Assembly (NCBI RefSeq): GCF_001610955.1
Contig: NZ_CP014335.1
Location: 2,861,001 to 2,925,000, forward strand
Source of the DNA: Geobacillus thermoleovorans
Lineage (GTDB): Bacteria > Bacillota > Bacilli > Bacillales > Anoxybacillaceae
Direction: 5' to 3'
Length of the DNA: 64,000 bases
A program made the position numbers and the translations under genes. Shown here piece by piece: positions 18,371 to 30,126 of the stretch; the stretch's first letter is position 1, and every line of letters starts with the position of its first letter. Under the pieces are notes generated by a model. It was not told the origin of the DNA. It did no database searches and was given only the letters and a program-made list of their open reading frames with translations.

Positions 18371-18441
18371 AACGAGAACGATCGATTTAGGAAGATGACA
18401 GTCGCCGGCCTTTTAGAGGCGCGCATTGACAGCCTTTCCCA

Positions 18442-19188
18442 CTACCGCTTCGGAAGCTGGATGGACGGGCCGACTTGACCGCCGTTTTTGTTGTAAAATT
18501 GCGGCACTTCTCCCGGAATAAAGCGCATCACAACTGGAATATCTGTTGTCACATTGGAAATTTTCGATGCAAAAGGAATGACGACTTGGATGTCGACCGA
18601 TACATGAATATCAATTTCAATAAAAAAACTGTTAATATCATACGCTCGAATTTCTTTCGTCACTTCCGAGTCGACATTGCCAACGATCTGAAACTGCACC
18701 GGAATGCGCGGGCCGAGGTTGGCCAAGAGGGCATTATCCGTGATTTTTCCAAGCGGAATGTAATAAATGATGCCGCGGCTGTTTCCAGTTCCGGACTCGA
18801 CTTCGGGAAGGACCATCCGTTCAAGCCGTCCTTCTGTCGCCGCCTTTAAGCTTTCCATCACATGATCATCCGTCTCCGATAAGATGCGATTGATCACCGC
18901 GGTGTCAAAATCGACCGACACAATTTTGCCGCTTTCGTCCTTTTGAACCGTGACCAGCTGCCGAAATTCAGGGTTGTCTTTTTGAAACTGCTGCTCAATG
19001 GCGTTATTGATCACCAAGTTGGCAATCCGCTTCGTTTCCGTTTCCGCAATCTCCATGAGCACCGGCTTAATGCCTTTATTGACAATCCAAAGGCTTACCG
19101 CCGTCGAGAACATAAAAAAAACGAACGTCAATAAAAACACATAGCGGAACGGGAGCGGCCCCTTCCGCACGAATCGGGGGCGCAACAA
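18442..19188 (-). CDS. yunB: Sporulation protein YunB
   Basis: Protein of about 248 residues with one N-terminal membrane anchor (FRYVFLLTFVFFMFSTAVSLWIV) and a large extracytoplasmic part with repeated beta-type segments. It matches YunB, made in the mother cell during sporulation in B. subtilis. The likely start is TTG 19188 (a second TTG follows at 19185), 9 nt after AAAGGAGGG. The open frame goes on to a GTG at 19245, but this would translate through the yunC terminator. The ribosome binding site lies inside a hairpin stem (see 19193-19240). Confidence 0.82.
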   Translation of the reverse strand: MLRPRFVRKGPLPFRYVFLLTFVFFMFSTAVSLWIVNKGIKPVLMEIAETETKRIANLVINNAIEQQFQKDNPEFRQLVTVQKDESGKIVSVDFDTAVINRILSETDDHVMESLKAATEGRLERMVLPEVESGTGNSRGIIYYIPLGKITDNALLANLGPRIPVQFQIVGNVDSEVTKEIRAYDINSFFIEIDIHVSVDIQVVIPFASKISNVTTDIPVVMRFIPGEVPQFYNKNGGQVGPSIQLPKR

Positions 19189-19192
19189 AATG

Positions 19193-19240
19193 AAAATCCC
19201 TCCTTTACAAGCTATATGTATGCTTGCAAGGAGGGATTTT
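19193..19240 (-). promoter_or_regulatory. Hairpin: yunC terminator that contains the yunB ribosome binding site
   Basis: On the minus strand, AAAATCCCTCCTT directly after the yunC stop pairs with AAGGAGGGATTTT, with a further CAAGC/GCTTG extension and a short loop. The 3' arm is the Shine-Dalgarno of yunB. The loop-side sequence CATACATA (19222-19215) resembles the -10 box of the mother-cell sigma factor SigE; a transcript started there would carry only the 3' arm. No good -35 match is seen. Confidence 0.7.
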
Positions 19241-19241
19241 T

Positions 19242-19544
19242 TCACCGCATTTTCAACAGCGCCTCTCTTCCTTTCATTCCCTCTTCAATGCCGAGCTCCA
19301 AAGCGGCGACTGTCACCGATTCGAGCGGCGCCTCGAGCAGCTGTTCAATCGTACGCACCCCGACCGCCCGCCCGGCGATAATGCCGCGATCACGCAATTT
19401 CTCATTCAACAGCGCCACATCGAGCGCTCCGCACATAATGTACCCTTTTTCACCCGCCACCGCCAACAAATTCGTTTTCGGCAGCTGGACGGACACAGCA
19501 ATAAACGGATGTCCGTCAATGATGATCGGCTTCACTTCGACCAT
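19242..19544 (-). CDS. yunC: YunC family protein (DUF1805)
   Basis: Small cytosolic protein of 100 residues with the family core GYIMCGALDVALLNEKL and GIIAGRAVGVRTIEQLL, ending in EGMKGREALLKM. Function unknown. Start at ATG 19544; AAAGGAGAG lies 12-13 nt upstream and a GTG four codons earlier would be too close to it. It lies 61 bp after yunD on the same strand. Confidence 0.85.
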   Translation of the reverse strand: MVEVKPIIIDGHPFIAVSVQLPKTNLLAVAGEKGYIMCGALDVALLNEKLRDRGIIAGRAVGVRTIEQLLEAPLESVTVAALELGIEEGMKGREALLKMR

Positions 19545-19605
19545 CGCCGCAGTCACTCTCCTTTCCATACTCCAATGTATGAAGCATGGAAAAAGAAGTG
19601 CCTGC

Positions 19606-20988
19606 CTATTGGGCCAATTTCCAAGCGAGAAGATCGCGCAAAAACTCCGGCATGTAATACGTTTTTTCCGCCGCCCGCTGAATTTGCGGATAAAAGTGGC
19701 CGATCGCAAACATATCGGTCGTCGCCACCTCATACGTGCGCTCGGGATCGAGCGGCTCGCCGTTGATCATAATGCGGCGGATATGCCATTGACCGTCCTC
19801 CTCGAGCCCGGCCTCGATGTCCACGCCGTCGTACACCATTTCCCCCATCACTTCGCCGCGGAAGCCAAACCCTTTAAACTGCCAATGCTTCATCCGTTCC
19901 GTGTTGGCCTCAAGGATAATCTCTTTGAGCTCCGCGCCGCGCAGCTTCACCTTGCACGGGTTGAGCGGATGCGGGCAAATGCGATGCAAATCTTTTTTCG
20001 TCACCGGCCCTTTCGCAAGCGGCGCAAGCAGCACGCCGGCGTTAACCATGCCAATGTCCGCTTGGCACCACTCACGCAAAGCGGAAGCAAGCAAATTCCC
20101 AAGCGGCGACGGGGCGAACCAGTCAAGCGGCAAGTCATCATGGAGCACGGCGACTTGTTCCGCTTCAAGCCGCGCCAAACTTTCCTGCTCAAGACAAACA
20201 AGATGGCGCTCGACCGCCTCGGAGCGGGGCAATGGTTCGACATCCACGACCGTCGCGGATGCCCTGGACAGCCGGTTTTGGTCAATCTCCAGCTTGACCA
20301 CCCCAACATATTTTCCGTATTTCCCCGCCGCGCAAAGCAGTGTTTGATTCAATGTTTTTCCTTCTGGAAACACATGGTGGGTGTGAGCGCCTAAAATAAT
20401 GTCCACGCCTGGGATCGTCGCAGCGATTTTTTCATCCTCATTCACCCCAAGATGAGACAGCACAACGACGCAATCGGCCTTTTGCCTCACTTCCTCCACC
20501 GCCGCTGCCAACATGTCAAACGGCGGAACGATCTTCCAGCCGAGCAGCTCGTAAAAGTGAGAAAACGGAGCGGTGGCGCCAACCACCCCAATGCGAAACG
20601 TCTCCGTCGCCGGGATGACGACATACGGCAACGCCCAATGCGGCCGCACGCCATCGCGGCGAAACAAATTGGCGACAACGACCGGAAACCGAGCCTGTTC
20701 GTACAACGTATCCAGTTCATCATGATCAAGGGTGATCCCTTCGTTGTTGCCGATCGTCACCGCATCATAGTGAAGATCGTTCAATAAGTCCACATTCGCT
20801 TTTCCACGCGTCGCCTCGGTAATCGGGTGCACGCGGTCGAGAAAATCGCCCACATCAAACAAAAGCATCGCCTCGTTGCGCGCGCGATGCTCCCTTCTCC
20901 GTTCTGACAAAAAGCGGGCGATTTGCGGCCAATGTTCAAAATGGCTGTGCACGTCGTTCGTATGATAAATATAGACGGTTTGCTTCAA
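19606..20988 (-). CDS. yunD: 5'-nucleotidase-family metallophosphoesterase YunD
   Basis: Protein of 460 residues. It has an N-terminal calcineurin-like metallophosphoesterase domain with TNDVHSHFEH, GDFLDR, GNNEG and the GAHTHH motif, and a C-terminal 5'-nucleotidase substrate domain. No signal peptide is seen, so it is cytosolic. It probably hydrolyses nucleotide or related phosphoesters; the substrate is unknown. Starts with TTG 8 nt after AAGGAGG. Confidence 0.88.
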   Translation of the reverse strand: MKQTVYIYHTNDVHSHFEHWPQIARFLSERRREHRARNEAMLLFDVGDFLDRVHPITEATRGKANVDLLNDLHYDAVTIGNNEGITLDHDELDTLYEQARFPVVVANLFRRDGVRPHWALPYVVIPATETFRIGVVGATAPFSHFYELLGWKIVPPFDMLAAAVEEVRQKADCVVVLSHLGVNEDEKIAATIPGVDIILGAHTHHVFPEGKTLNQTLLCAAGKYGKYVGVVKLEIDQNRLSRASATVVDVEPLPRSEAVERHLVCLEQESLARLEAEQVAVLHDDLPLDWFAPSPLGNLLASALREWCQADIGMVNAGVLLAPLAKGPVTKKDLHRICPHPLNPCKVKLRGAELKEIILEANTERMKHWQFKGFGFRGEVMGEMVYDGVDIEAGLEEDGQWHIRRIMINGEPLDPERTYEVATTDMFAIGHFYPQIQRAAEKTYYMPEFLRDLLAWKLAQ

Positions 20989-21005
20989 TGCGCAAGCCTC
21001 CTTGG

Positions 21006-21908
21006 TTACGAAAAACTTTCGATCACAAGCCGAAGGCCAAGCAAAACGAGCACCATCCGAAGCACGACGACAAGCGTCCGGCTTGGCATCCGCTTATTGA
21101 TCCACGCCCCGGTTTTCGCGCCGATCCATACGCCGGGAATGAGGGCAAGGGCAAACGACCATTGCACATTTCCCATCGCGACATGGGTGAGAGAACCGAC
21201 GAGCGAGGATAAAAAAATCATCAACATCGACGTGGCGACCGCCACATGGGGCGGAAAGCGAAACAGCACGATCATCGCCGGCACCATGAGCGAGCCGCCG
21301 CCAATGCCAAACAACCCGCCGAAAAAGCCGACCACAAACGCGATGGCGATCGCGGCGAGCGGATAATAGCCGTACACGAACGTCTCCCCGTTCCGCTCCG
21401 TGTACGTGCGCATGACTTTCCGCGCCCACCACGATGCCCGTTTCAAGCGGGTTTCCGCTTTCGTCTCGGATCGGGATGACTCCCGTTCATTCTCCGTCGC
21501 CGCCGCCGTCTCGTCAGCCGAACGCTTCGTTTTCTTTTGACTCAGCGACAAAAAGAGCGACATGGCGATTAAAAACAGCCCAAAATACAATGAAAAATGA
21601 GCGGCGCTCAGCGTATTGTTCACCCAAGCGCCGATGACCGCCCCGGGAACGCTGCCAAGGCAAAAGAGCAAGCCGCTTTGATAGTCGACCATTTTGTCTT
21701 TCATATACGACAATGTGGACGATAAGCCATTGAAAATAATGACGACAAGCGACGTGCCGACCGCCACTTGCGGCGTCACCGCCGACAGCCAGCCGAGCGC
21801 GCCGAAAAACAGAAGCGACGGCACGATGATCACCCCGCCGCCAAGGCCGGCCAAACTGCCGACCGTCCCCGCGATAAAGCCGATCAAGACAAGCAACGCA
21901 TACGCCAT
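21006..21908 (-). CDS. yunE: TauE/SafE-family sulfite/sulfonate exporter-like membrane protein YunE
   Basis: Integral membrane protein of 300 residues with two repeated halves, each holding the TauE/SafE pattern: GTVGSLAGLGGGVIIVPSL near the N-terminus and GGLFGIGGGSLMVPAM around the middle. A long charged loop (about residues 120-165, rich in Glu, Lys and Arg) separates the halves. It is likely to export a small sulfur-containing or organic anion. Start ATG 21908, with GAGGGGG 7 nt upstream. Confidence 0.85.
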   Translation of the reverse strand: MAYALLVLIGFIAGTVGSLAGLGGGVIIVPSLLFFGALGWLSAVTPQVAVGTSLVVIIFNGLSSTLSYMKDKMVDYQSGLLFCLGSVPGAVIGAWVNNTLSAAHFSLYFGLFLIAMSLFLSLSQKKTKRSADETAAATENERESSRSETKAETRLKRASWWARKVMRTYTERNGETFVYGYYPLAAIAIAFVVGFFGGLFGIGGGSLMVPAMIVLFRFPPHVAVATSMLMIFLSSLVGSLTHVAMGNVQWSFALALIPGVWIGAKTGAWINKRMPSRTLVVVLRMVLVLLGLRLVIESFS

Positions 21909-21931
21909 CCTCCATCCCCCTCTTCCCCGCT

Positions 21932-22780
21932 TCAAAACAAACCAAGCTGCCGCGGCGCCAGGCCCGTGTACTCAATGCCAAGCAAATCGATCAATTGTTT
22001 GGCGTTGTCGGCGGCATCGCCGCCGGAGTTGTTGTTAAACAGCACGTAAATCTGTTTCGTTTTTTGTTTTAATGCCTCTATATGGCGCACCCACTCGCGC
22101 AGCTCGCGCTCATTGTACCGGTATAAATAGCGGACCGCCCTCCAGTTCTCGCCGGCCGTCGCCTTGTTCCAGCCGTGGACATTCCGTCCGTGCAGGCGGA
22201 TGAGCGTCTTTTCCCGGTCGGTCGGATGCAAAACGGTCGGCACCGACCCTTCCCCCGCCTGCGGCTCGTCGCAAATTGTGTGAATCCACCCTTCCTCTTC
22301 CATAAAGTGAAGCGTTTTTTCATAAAAGCGCGGCGAAAACCATGATTGGTGCCGAAATTCGAGCGCCGCCGGCACCTCCCCCATCCGCGCTTTTGTCCAG
22401 CGCAAGTACGCCACATGCTCGCGCCGACAGTCAAACCACGGCGGAAACTGAAACAGCACCATCGCCAATTTCCCCGCTTCCTGAAACGGCGCGATCGATT
22501 CCAGAAACGCGGCAAACATCGCTTCCTTGCTTTCATACGGAATCGGGCCGCGCTCATGCCCGGTCATTCCTTGGTATGCCTTCACGATAAACTGAAACGA
22601 CGGCGGCGTCTCGCGAATCCACTTTTCCACGTTCGAACGCGGCTGAATGGCGTAAAAGTACGAATCGACCTCGACCGTCGGAAAATGGGCCGCGTATTCC
22701 AGCAACTTGTCTTTCGCCGCAAGACCTGGCGGATAGAGGCTGTCATGATCCCCCCAACCAGTCAGTCCGATGTAAATCAT
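21932..22780 (-). CDS. yunF: DUF72 family protein YunF
   Basis: Protein of 282 residues with the TIM-barrel-like DUF72 pattern: IYIGLTGWGDH at the N-terminus, the conserved FQFIVKAYQGMTGH block, LEFRHQSW and a C-terminal YVLFNNNSGGDAADNA. Function unknown. It is the first gene of the co-oriented yunF-yunE-yunD-yunC group. Start at ATG 22780; the TTG four codons earlier lacks a better site. Confidence 0.85.
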   Translation of the reverse strand: MIYIGLTGWGDHDSLYPPGLAAKDKLLEYAAHFPTVEVDSYFYAIQPRSNVEKWIRETPPSFQFIVKAYQGMTGHERGPIPYESKEAMFAAFLESIAPFQEAGKLAMVLFQFPPWFDCRREHVAYLRWTKARMGEVPAALEFRHQSWFSPRFYEKTLHFMEEEGWIHTICDEPQAGEGSVPTVLHPTDREKTLIRLHGRNVHGWNKATAGENWRAVRYLYRYNERELREWVRHIEALKQKTKQIYVLFNNNSGGDAADNAKQLIDLLGIEYTGLAPRQLGLF

Positions 22781-22905
22781 CACGATCACCAATTCGTTCG
22801 ATTTCCAGCTATCTTCACTATACCATAAGCGCGGGCGGCGCGAAATAAAAATGACCGCCGCACCATCAAGGGCAATGTCAGTTCATAGATTCATAACGTC
22901 CATAA

Positions 22906-22935
22906 TTTACAATCGAGGAACGATTGCGATACAAT
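22906..22935 (+). promoter_or_regulatory. Promoter of the LysE-type exporter gene
   Basis: TTTACA (22906-22911), 18-bp spacer, TACAAT (22930-22935); about 40 bp before the ATG. Confidence 0.55.
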
Positions 22936-22975
22936 GATACCCATCGAAACATTCTGACAATGGGAGGGCTGTCCA

Positions 22976-23608
22976 ATGATCCATCTGTACCCGTTTCTTC
23001 TCTTATCGATATTTTTGATTGTGCTGCCCGGCCCCGACACAGCGGTGGTGACCAAAAACACCATTTCCGCAGGGAAGATCGGCGGCTTGAAAACCGCACT
23101 AGGGGTTTGCTGCGCCTTGTTTCTCCACACCGCCGCGGCGTCGCTCGGGCTTTCCGCCGTCATTATGCAATCGGCCTTGCTGTTTTCGATCCTGAAGTAT
23201 GTGGGTGCTGTGTACTTAACGTATTTAGGCGTTAAGGCATTATATGGGGTCATGAAAAAAGGCGAAGCCCCCAGTGTGGAAACGGACATCAGAGGAGGAG
23301 GAGAACATACCGCCTGCTTCAAGCAAGGGTTTCTGACCGATTTCTTAAATCCGAAAGTGGCGGCCTTTTTCTTAACCTTTTTGCCGCAATTCGTAGCACC
23401 GGGCTCGCACTCCTTTGTTCCGTTTCTCCTGATGGGGGCGGCTTATACGGCGATGACCGCGATATGGTTTTTGTTTTACATTTCCTTCATCCATTATATC
23501 AGCGATTTCATGAAGCGGCCGAAAACGAAGAAATGGATCGAAGGCATCACGGGCACGGTGATGATCGGGTTCGGCATCAAATTGGCGCTTGAAAAAGTCC
23601 AGAGCTAA
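22976..23608 (+). CDS. LysE/RhtB family amino-acid exporter
   Basis: Membrane protein of 210 residues with about six transmembrane segments and the family motif VLPGPDTAVVTKNTI near residues 15-29. The region GFLTDFLNPKVAAFF is also typical. It probably exports an amino acid or derivative; the substrate cannot be told. GGGAGG lies 8 nt before the ATG. Codon use looks slightly less GC-rich than its neighbours, which may mean separate acquisition. Confidence 0.85.
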   Translation: MIHLYPFLLLSIFLIVLPGPDTAVVTKNTISAGKIGGLKTALGVCCALFLHTAAASLGLSAVIMQSALLFSILKYVGAVYLTYLGVKALYGVMKKGEAPSVETDIRGGGEHTACFKQGFLTDFLNPKVAAFFLTFLPQFVAPGSHSFVPFLLMGAAYTAMTAIWFLFYISFIHYISDFMKRPKTKKWIEGITGTVMIGFGIKLALEKVQS

Positions 23609-23663
23609 ACAGGAAGACCGGGCGCGGCTGAACAGAGCCGCCTGGCATGTGAAATGAAAGACA

Positions 23664-23690
23664 GGGGAGCGCCCAAAAAGAGCGCTCCCC
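23664..23690. terminator. Terminator-like hairpin after the exporter gene
   Basis: GGGGAGCGC pairs with GCGCTCCCC around a 9-nt A-rich loop. The following tract is poor in T on the plus strand, so termination is probable but not certain. Confidence 0.5.
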
Positions 23691-23765
23691 TAAAAACATG
23701 CTCCCATGAGGGAGGAAATGGCCTGCGGAGCGGCCTTGACGCTTCCGGAGATCACCGGAAAGAAT

Positions 23766-23787
23766 AAGGGACGGCGGCCGCTCCCTT
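23766..23787 (-). terminator. Likely terminator of the suf operon
   Basis: AAGGGA and TCCCTT enclose a GCGGCCGC-rich inner palindrome; the minus strand then reads ATTCTTTCC. A second stem (GTGGGCG/CGCCCAC, about 23808-23836) lies between this and the sufB stop. The two hairpins in series end the operon. Confidence 0.6.
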
Positions 23788-23867
23788 GTTTTGTCCTGCG
23801 TTGATCATGTGGGCGTTTTGTGGGTCAAGCGCCCACGCTGGAGCGCTCCACCCTTGATTCATCAAGC

Positions 23868-25265
23868 TTACCCAATGCTTCCTTCCATCTCGAATTTGAT
23901 CAAGCGGTTCATCTCGACCGCGTATTCCATCGGCAGCTCCCTTGTAAACGGCTCGATGAAGCCCATGACGATCATTTCCGTCGCTTCCTGCTCGGAAATG
24001 CCGCGGCTCATCAAGTAGAACAGCTGCTCTTCCGACACTTTCGACACTTTCGCTTCGTGTTCGAGCGACACGTTGTCGTTTAAAATTTCGTTGTACGGAA
24101 TGGTATCGGATGTCGACTGATTGTCGAGAATGAGCGTATCGCATTCGATGTTCGAGCGCGAGCCGGACGCTTTGCGGCCGAAATGGACCATGCCGCGATA
24201 CGTCACCTTGCCGCCTTGTTTGGAGATCGACTTCGAGACGATCGTCGATGACGTATTCGGGGCCAAATGGATCATTTTCGCCCCGGCGTCTTGATGCTGC
24301 CCTTTGCCGGCGATGGCGATCGACAGCGTCAAGCCGTGCGCCCCTTCGCCTTTTAAGATGACGGCCGGGTATTTCATCGTCAGCTTCGAGCCGATGTTGC
24401 CGTCGATCCATTCCATCGTCGCGTTTTCTTCGCAGACGGCGCGCTTCGTCACCAAGTTGAAGACGTTGTTCGCCCAGTTTTGGATCGTCGTGTAGCGGCA
24501 GTAGGCGCCTTTTTTGACGATGATTTCCACAACCGCGCTATGAAGCGAGTTCGTCGTGTAAATCGGCGCTGTACAGCCTTCGACGTAATGGACGTGCGCC
24601 CCTTCGTCCACGATGATGAGCGTCCGTTCAAACTGCCCCATGTTTTCCGAGTTGATGCGGAAGTACGCCTGAAGCGGCGTATCGACTTTGACGCCTTTCG
24701 GGACGTAGATGAACGAACCGCCCGACCAGACGGCCGAGTTGAGCGCCGCAAATTTGTTGTCCGTCGGCGGCACGACTTTGGCGAAATACTCGCGGAACAA
24801 GTCTTCGTTTTCCTTCAGCGCCGAGTCGGTGTCTTTAAAGATGACACCGAGTTTTTCGAGGTCTTCTTTCATGTTGTGGTAGACGACTTCCGATTCGTAT
24901 TGCGCCGAGACGCCGGCCAAATATTTTTGTTCCGCCTCTGGAATCCCTAATTTATCGAACGTCGCTTTGATCTCCGCCGGCACCTCATCCCACGAACGGC
25001 CCGATTTTTCCGTCGGTTTGACGTAGTACGTAATTTCATCGAAATCGAGGCTTGACAAGTCGCCGCCCCATTGCGGCATCGGTTTGCTGTAGAAGATGTC
25101 GAGCGCTTTTAAGCGGAACTCGAGCATCCATTGCGGCTCGTTTTTCATCCGCGAAATTTCTTCGACGACTTCACGCGTCAGGCCGCGCTGGGCGCGGAAG
25201 ACGGAGACGTCTTTATCGACGAAGCCGTACTTGTATTCACCAATTTCCGGGGCTTTTTTCGCCAT
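23868..25265 (-). CDS. sufB: Fe-S cluster assembly protein SufB
   Basis: Scaffold subunit of 465 residues of the SufBCD complex that builds Fe-S clusters in the cytosol. It shows the beta-helix core typical of SufB/SufD and the conserved C-terminal block [26 protein letters not shown]. The conserved Cys of the SufB core is present in CEENATMEW. It is the last gene of sufC-D-S-U-B and lies 6 bp after sufU. GAAGGAAGGTGA precedes the ATG. Confidence 0.96.
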   Translation of the reverse strand: MAKKAPEIGEYKYGFVDKDVSVFRAQRGLTREVVEEISRMKNEPQWMLEFRLKALDIFYSKPMPQWGGDLSSLDFDEITYYVKPTEKSGRSWDEVPAEIKATFDKLGIPEAEQKYLAGVSAQYESEVVYHNMKEDLEKLGVIFKDTDSALKENEDLFREYFAKVVPPTDNKFAALNSAVWSGGSFIYVPKGVKVDTPLQAYFRINSENMGQFERTLIIVDEGAHVHYVEGCTAPIYTTNSLHSAVVEIIVKKGAYCRYTTIQNWANNVFNLVTKRAVCEENATMEWIDGNIGSKLTMKYPAVILKGEGAHGLTLSIAIAGKGQHQDAGAKMIHLAPNTSSTIVSKSISKQGGKVTYRGMVHFGRKASGSRSNIECDTLILDNQSTSDTIPYNEILNDNVSLEHEAKVSKVSEEQLFYLMSRGISEQEATEMIVMGFIEPFTRELPMEYAVEMNRLIKFEMEGSIG

Positions 25266-25271
25266 CTCGGT

Positions 25272-28238
<2,967 letters not shown>

Positions 28239-28255
28239 AATCCTCCTCCTAACGC

Positions 28256-29035
28256 TTACGCTTCTTGTCCGACCGTTTCGTCTTCAATGCCAAGCTCTTT
28301 TTTGATCCAGTCGTACCCTTCCGCCTCAAGCCGCTGCGCCAGTTCCGGACCGCCGGATTTGACGATGCGCCCTTGCATCATGACGTGCACGTAATCCGGC
28401 GTGATGTAGTTCAATAACCGTTGGTAGTGAGTGATGATCAAACAGCCGAATTCGCTGCTGCGCATTTCGTTGACGCCTTTGGCGACAATTTTCAGCGCGT
28501 CAATGTCCAATCCGGAGTCGATCTCGTCCAAAATGGCGATTTTCGGTTCAAGCATCATCAGCTGCAAAATTTCATTTCGCTTTTTCTCCCCGCCCGAGAA
28601 TCCTTCGTTCAAGTAACGGTGCGCCATATCCGGGTTCATTTCGAGAAACGCCATTTTTTCATCGAGCTTGCGGATGAATTTCATGAGCGAAATTTCGTTG
28701 CCCTCGCCAAGCCGGGCATTGATCGCAGCGCGCAAAAAGTCGGCGTTCGTCACTCCACTGATTTCGCTTGGGTATTGCATCGCCAAAAACAGGCCGGCGC
28801 GCGCCCGTTCGTCGACTTCCATCTCAAGGACATCCTGGCCGTCGAGCGTCACCGATCCTTCTGTCACTTCATATTTTGGATGGCCCATAATGGCCGATGC
28901 CAGCGTCGACTTCCCCGTTCCGTTCGGACCCATGATGGCGTGGATTTCCCCGCCTTTGACTTCCAAGTCCACTCCTTTTAAAATTTCTTTTCCCTCCACG
29001 GCGACGTGGAGATTGCGAATCGTCAATACCGCCAT
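28256..29035 (-). CDS. sufC: Fe-S cluster assembly ATPase SufC
   Basis: ABC-type ATPase of 259 residues that drives the SufBCD scaffold. Walker A is GPNGTGKST, the signature is FSGGEKKR and Walker B is IAILDEIDSGLD. Start at ATG 29035, with GGAGG 7-8 nt upstream; a 5-codon open extension lacks support. First gene of the suf operon. Confidence 0.96.
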   Translation of the reverse strand: MAVLTIRNLHVAVEGKEILKGVDLEVKGGEIHAIMGPNGTGKSTLASAIMGHPKYEVTEGSVTLDGQDVLEMEVDERARAGLFLAMQYPSEISGVTNADFLRAAINARLGEGNEISLMKFIRKLDEKMAFLEMNPDMAHRYLNEGFSGGEKKRNEILQLMMLEPKIAILDEIDSGLDIDALKIVAKGVNEMRSSEFGCLIITHYQRLLNYITPDYVHVMMQGRIVKSGGPELAQRLEAEGYDWIKKELGIEDETVGQEA

Positions 29036-29097
29036 GCAGCATACCTCCAATTCCCGATTGAGAGTCAGTTCGCTCGCTTGTCTTCTAGCGATCGTTC

Positions 29098-29117
29098 ATT
29101 CTCATTTTATTCTCATT
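29098..29117 (-). promoter_or_regulatory. suf operon upstream region with direct repeats
   Basis: The minus strand carries AATGAGAAT twice with an 11-bp period (29117-29109 and 29106-29098), within an AT-rich stretch that also holds TATAAT and a TTGCAG-N17-TAAAAT pair just upstream. One helical turn between copies suggests a regulator site. It does not match a Fur box well. The regulator is unknown. Confidence 0.4.
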
Positions 29118-29240
29118 ATAATTTTATAACAAATGAAAACTACCTGCAACTTTCCCGCTCTGTTTTCACTATGACCGTGTGAAAAAACAGCGCCTTTTAC
29201 TATTTTACACGAAAACCTCAAGCTTGTACGAGTTTTTGCA

Positions 29241-29267
29241 AAAAAAAGACCCCGTTTTTTCCGGAGT
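29241..29267 (-). terminator. Terminator of the carboxymuconolactone-decarboxylase-like gene
   Basis: The minus strand shows GACTCCG, a run of A, CGGGGTC, then seven T. The gene stop codon borders the stem. Confidence 0.85.
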
Positions 29268-29630
29268 CTAGTGAGCCGCCCGCAGCTCGCGGAGGCATTC
29301 TTGCACGAGCGTCACCGCCTGGCTCACCGCCGCCCCGCCGCCAAACGCGGCCGCCACCGCGCACGCTTCCAAAATTTCTTGTTCGGACGCTCCTTCATCA
29401 AGGCAGCCTTTCGCATGGTAAATCGTGCAATACTCATCTTGCGTCGCCAAGCTGATGCCAAGGGCGATCAATTGTTTTTCTTTTTTCGACAGCGCTCCCT
29501 CGGCAAAACAAGCTTCCGTAAATGCGTTAAACCGTTCCGCTACGTTCGGAAGTTTTTGGGTAAACGCCCCAAGCCCTTCCTTGTAGTGGCGAAGCGCGGA
29601 TTCGACCGATGCATATGTTCCGTTGTTCAT
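29268..29630 (-). CDS. Carboxymuconolactone decarboxylase/AhpD-like protein
   Basis: Protein of 120 residues of the CMD family. The central region [16 protein letters not shown] holds two cysteines and a histidine placed as in AhpD-like small redox proteins, followed by [14 protein letters not shown]. It probably works as a thiol peroxidase-type or decarboxylase-type protein; the substrate is unknown. AAAGGAGG lies 9 nt before ATG 29630. It is transcribed towards the suf promoter region and ended by its own terminator. Confidence 0.8.
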   Translation of the reverse strand: MNNGTYASVESALRHYKEGLGAFTQKLPNVAERFNAFTEACFAEGALSKKEKQLIALGISLATQDEYCTIYHAKGCLDEGASEQEILEACAVAAAFGGGAAVSQAVTLVQECLRELRAAH

Positions 29631-29806
29631 CTCCGTTTTCCTCCTTTGCTCGTGTCTGCTGTTAGTATGCATGAAGGAAAACGAAATTAAACAACGAATG
29701 GTATTGAAAGCGTGTGGAAACACCACCGTTTCGCGATCATAGATGGAACGTCATGATGAAAACCGCCTGTTCTGTTCAACTTCCATCATCAATACAAAAG
29801 GGGGAA

Positions 29807-29998
29807 ATGCGATTGATTCGTTGGGTTGTCTTTGCCTTAACAGCCGCTTTCGCTTCGTTTTTGACGTGGATCATCATCGGCAACACCCTCGGTGAACAGG
29901 GAGACGGCGCCTTCAGCTTAACGGCTGTGATCGTCCTGCAAAACTGCGTCATCATCGTTATGCTCGCCGCCGTACTGGCGCGTTTGAACGGCCGATGA
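29807..29998 (+). CDS. Small two-helix membrane protein of unknown function
   Basis: 63 residues with two hydrophobic helices (WVVFALTAAFASFLTWIII and LTAVIVLQNCVIIVMLAAVLA) joined by a short polar, acidic turn. AAAGGGGGA lies close to ATG 29807 (2 nt) and at a better distance (8 nt) from an in-frame TTG at 29813, so the start is not certain. I do not recognise a family. Confidence 0.55.
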   Translation: MRLIRWVVFALTAAFASFLTWIIIGNTLGEQGDGAFSLTAVIVLQNCVIIVMLAAVLARLNGR

Positions 29999-30095
29999 AG
30001 AGCGGAGAAACAGGTCGGCCGCGGCGCCCTCGGATTCAGAATCGTTTTAACCTTTGCTGCTTTCTTTTCGTTTAAGGGGAGCGGCTTTTTGGGGA

Positions 30096-30126
30096 CAAAA
30101 AAGAAACGGAAGCGAAACGCTCCCGT
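30096..30126 (-). terminator. Terminator of metNIQ
   Basis: On the minus strand ACGGGAGCG-TTT-CGCTTCCGT is followed by TTCTTTTTTG. It starts at the metQ stop codon. Confidence 0.75.

Larger units (their letters stand above)
17808..18441. other. 634-bp stretch without a gene upstream of livJ
   Basis: Holds, from left to right: a GC-rich 5' leader of livJ, a strongly AT-rich tract (about 17985-18065) that probably contains the liv promoter although no single -35/-10 pair stands out, a minus-strand terminator (18064-18104), and a degenerate repeat (18214-18370). An 84-codon open frame over the repeat is not credible as a gene. No RNA gene was recognised. Confidence 0.6.

Noticed and set aside
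18224..18478. An 84-codon plus-strand frame near the liv promoter.
   Set aside because: It runs through the degenerate repeat and into the end of yunB on the other strand. It has no ribosome binding site and no conserved pattern.
19216..20394. A 392-codon plus-strand frame antisense to yunC and yunD.
   Set aside because: Low-complexity Arg/His-rich shadow sequence; yunC and yunD on the other strand are unmistakable.
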